Shown: positions 23,098-24,097 of the stretch, one piece after another | Numbering within the stretch: the stretch's first letter is position 1 | Layout of the letters: every line of letters starts with the position of its first letter | Source: Mesostigma viride | Taxonomy: Eukaryota > Streptophyta > Mesostigmatophyceae > Mesostigmatales > Mesostigmataceae | Assembly: GCA_009746045.1 (NCBI GenBank) | Contig: RPFO01002121.1 | Coordinates: 1-24,097, forward strand | Length of the DNA stretch: 24,097 bases | Reading direction: 5' to 3' | Notes under the pieces: model-generated | Told to the model about the DNA's origin: nothing | The model's database searches: none | What the model saw: only the letters and a program-made list of their open reading frames with translations | Made by a program: the position numbers and the translations under genes

Positions 23098-23470
23098 TGG
23101 CAACGGCACACAGGACTCGACAATCACACACGAAAAACTTACTACCGCGCCCCCCCTACCACACCACACTCCACACACCCACGAACACCCAGACACACCC
23201 CACAGACCCACACACCGGACACACCCAGCGAACACCCTACAAACACCCACACAGCCGTGCGAGGCACGATGCACCCAGCGACACCCACGAGGCAACTGGC
23301 CCGAGTAGAGGCACCCACACACCCACCACAGCCCAGCACTGACCCACACAAGCCCGTGGCGACACCACACACCCACACAATCGCACGACACCCACAGCAG
23401 CGGCCATCATCCAGCCCCACACAGCTTGGCCGTAACACCGCGAGTGCGACACCGCACAACGGTCGCGCAC
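23098..23470. other. C/A-rich segment with inverted base skew
   Basis: At about 23,098 the plus strand switches from G/T-rich to C/A-rich, with many CACACCC, ACACCCA and CCCACAC words, and it switches back after about 23,470. The open frames here (plus 23,083-23,610 and minus 23,142-23,792) reflect this bias: Thr/His/Pro-rich one way, Val/Gly/Cys/Trp-rich the other. I do not call a gene. Confidence 0.6.
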
Positions 23471-23764
23471 CACGGATGGTGCTGGGTCCGATCGACGGCC
23501 ACCAGAGGTGGTGTGGGTGCAGGGGAGGGACCCGATGGGGTAGGGGTGGGGTGAGGTGCGTGCGCGACAATGTCGCGACGGTAACGCAGCGAGTAGGCCA
23601 CCTCGAGTGAGGGCGAGGGAGGCCGGCAGCGTGGGCCTCAGCACCCGGCTGGACCGGCGACGTGCCTCGAGATGGCGGAGCAGCCGTCAGATGCGAGTGA
23701 GGCGCGAGCGTGGCGAGCGCAGGGCTTGACGAGCTCAGCCCACGGTCACGACGAGTGGGCGTGA

Positions 23765-24097
23765 GCGGTGGGGGAAGTGGGAAGTGGTGCACTCACGCGG
23801 ACTCTGGGTCCGCAGCGTGCGAATTCGGGCTGCGTACGGCACTCACCGCGCTCCCCCTGGGCGATCCCGCGCCGTGTGCCGGCCGCCCCCCCCCGCTCGG
23901 GCGTGGAGCGGCGCCGCGCCGAGGTGGCGGATTGGTGCCTCGTGAGCGAACTGTGGGAGCTGGAGTGCGGTGCGGGATCGCGGAAGGGGTCAGTGGCGGT
24001 GGTGTCTGCCCGAGTGGAGTTGCGAACGTGTGGACGTGGGTCCGGCCAATCTGCGGGGCTGACGGTGAGCCTGTGGCGGGAGAGTCTGCGGTGTGTG
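23765..24097 (+). CDS. Open frame running off the window edge, doubtful
   Basis: From just after a TGA at 23,762-23,764 one plus-strand frame stays open for 111 codons to the window edge. Its second half is fairly protein-like (RRRAEVADWCLVSELWELEC). A GTCCGCAG acceptor-like site precedes CGTGCG at about 23,816. There is no ATG in the frame and the DNA is very GC-rich, where stops are rare, so an internal exon or chance are both possible. No family is recognised. Confidence 0.15.

Noticed and set aside
23083-23792. Thr/Pro/His-rich plus frame and Val/Gly/Trp-rich minus frame as genes
   Set aside because: Both follow from the C/A skew of the segment, overlap each other, and carry no domain or splice signature.
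1-24097. tRNA, rRNA, transposase or reverse-transcriptase genes
   Set aside because: I looked for conserved cores and catalytic motifs on both strands of the unique parts and saw none.

Overview
The window looks like nuclear DNA of a eukaryote, most plausibly a chlorophyte green alga; this is an inference. The support is: GC-rich unique sequence, spliced gene fragments with algal-type splice sites (a CTTAC branch-point-like motif, a short spacer, then CAG; GTAAG donors), and very large simple repeats inside and beside a gene. I see no rRNA, tRNA, CRISPR array, insertion sequence or prokaryotic operon. Most of the window (about 80%) is tandem or low-complexity DNA.

Layout. (1) 1 to about 16,260 is one continuous minisatellite with a 28-bp unit, several variant unit types (27, 28 and 46 bp) and some 530-560 copies. 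Its minus strand has no stop codon in any frame except where a variant contains TCA. The enormous 'proteins' it appears to encode (up to about 4,600 residues) are therefore artefacts. (2) 16,260-17,000 holds a degenerate repeat edge and then unique sequence. (3) About 17,012-18,469 on the minus strand carries two convincing exons that join in frame. Together they read like the end of the von Willebrand A-type domain and the start of the beta-barrel of a Ku80 (XRCC5) family protein, the DNA-end-binding factor of non-homologous end joining. (4) 18,490-21,025 is a 2.5-kb purine tract (GGGA/GGA units with a GGGC island), which would be a C/T-rich intron of that gene. (5) 21,019-21,543 may hold 5' exon pieces and a TATA-like box of the same gene, but this is weak. 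(6) 21,560-24,097 is GC-rich, GTGCGT-rich DNA with no gene I can recognise, and includes a segment (about 23,098-23,470) whose strand composition is inverted relative to its flanks.

The most interesting biology is the Ku80-like gene. Its 5' splice site is repeated three times and its branch point/acceptor twice, in short local duplications at both ends of a single 159-bp exon. It sits between a 16-kb minisatellite and a 2.5-kb quadruplex/triplex-prone tract. No complete gene is visible, and the Ku80 assignment rests on my recollection of family patterns rather than a search.
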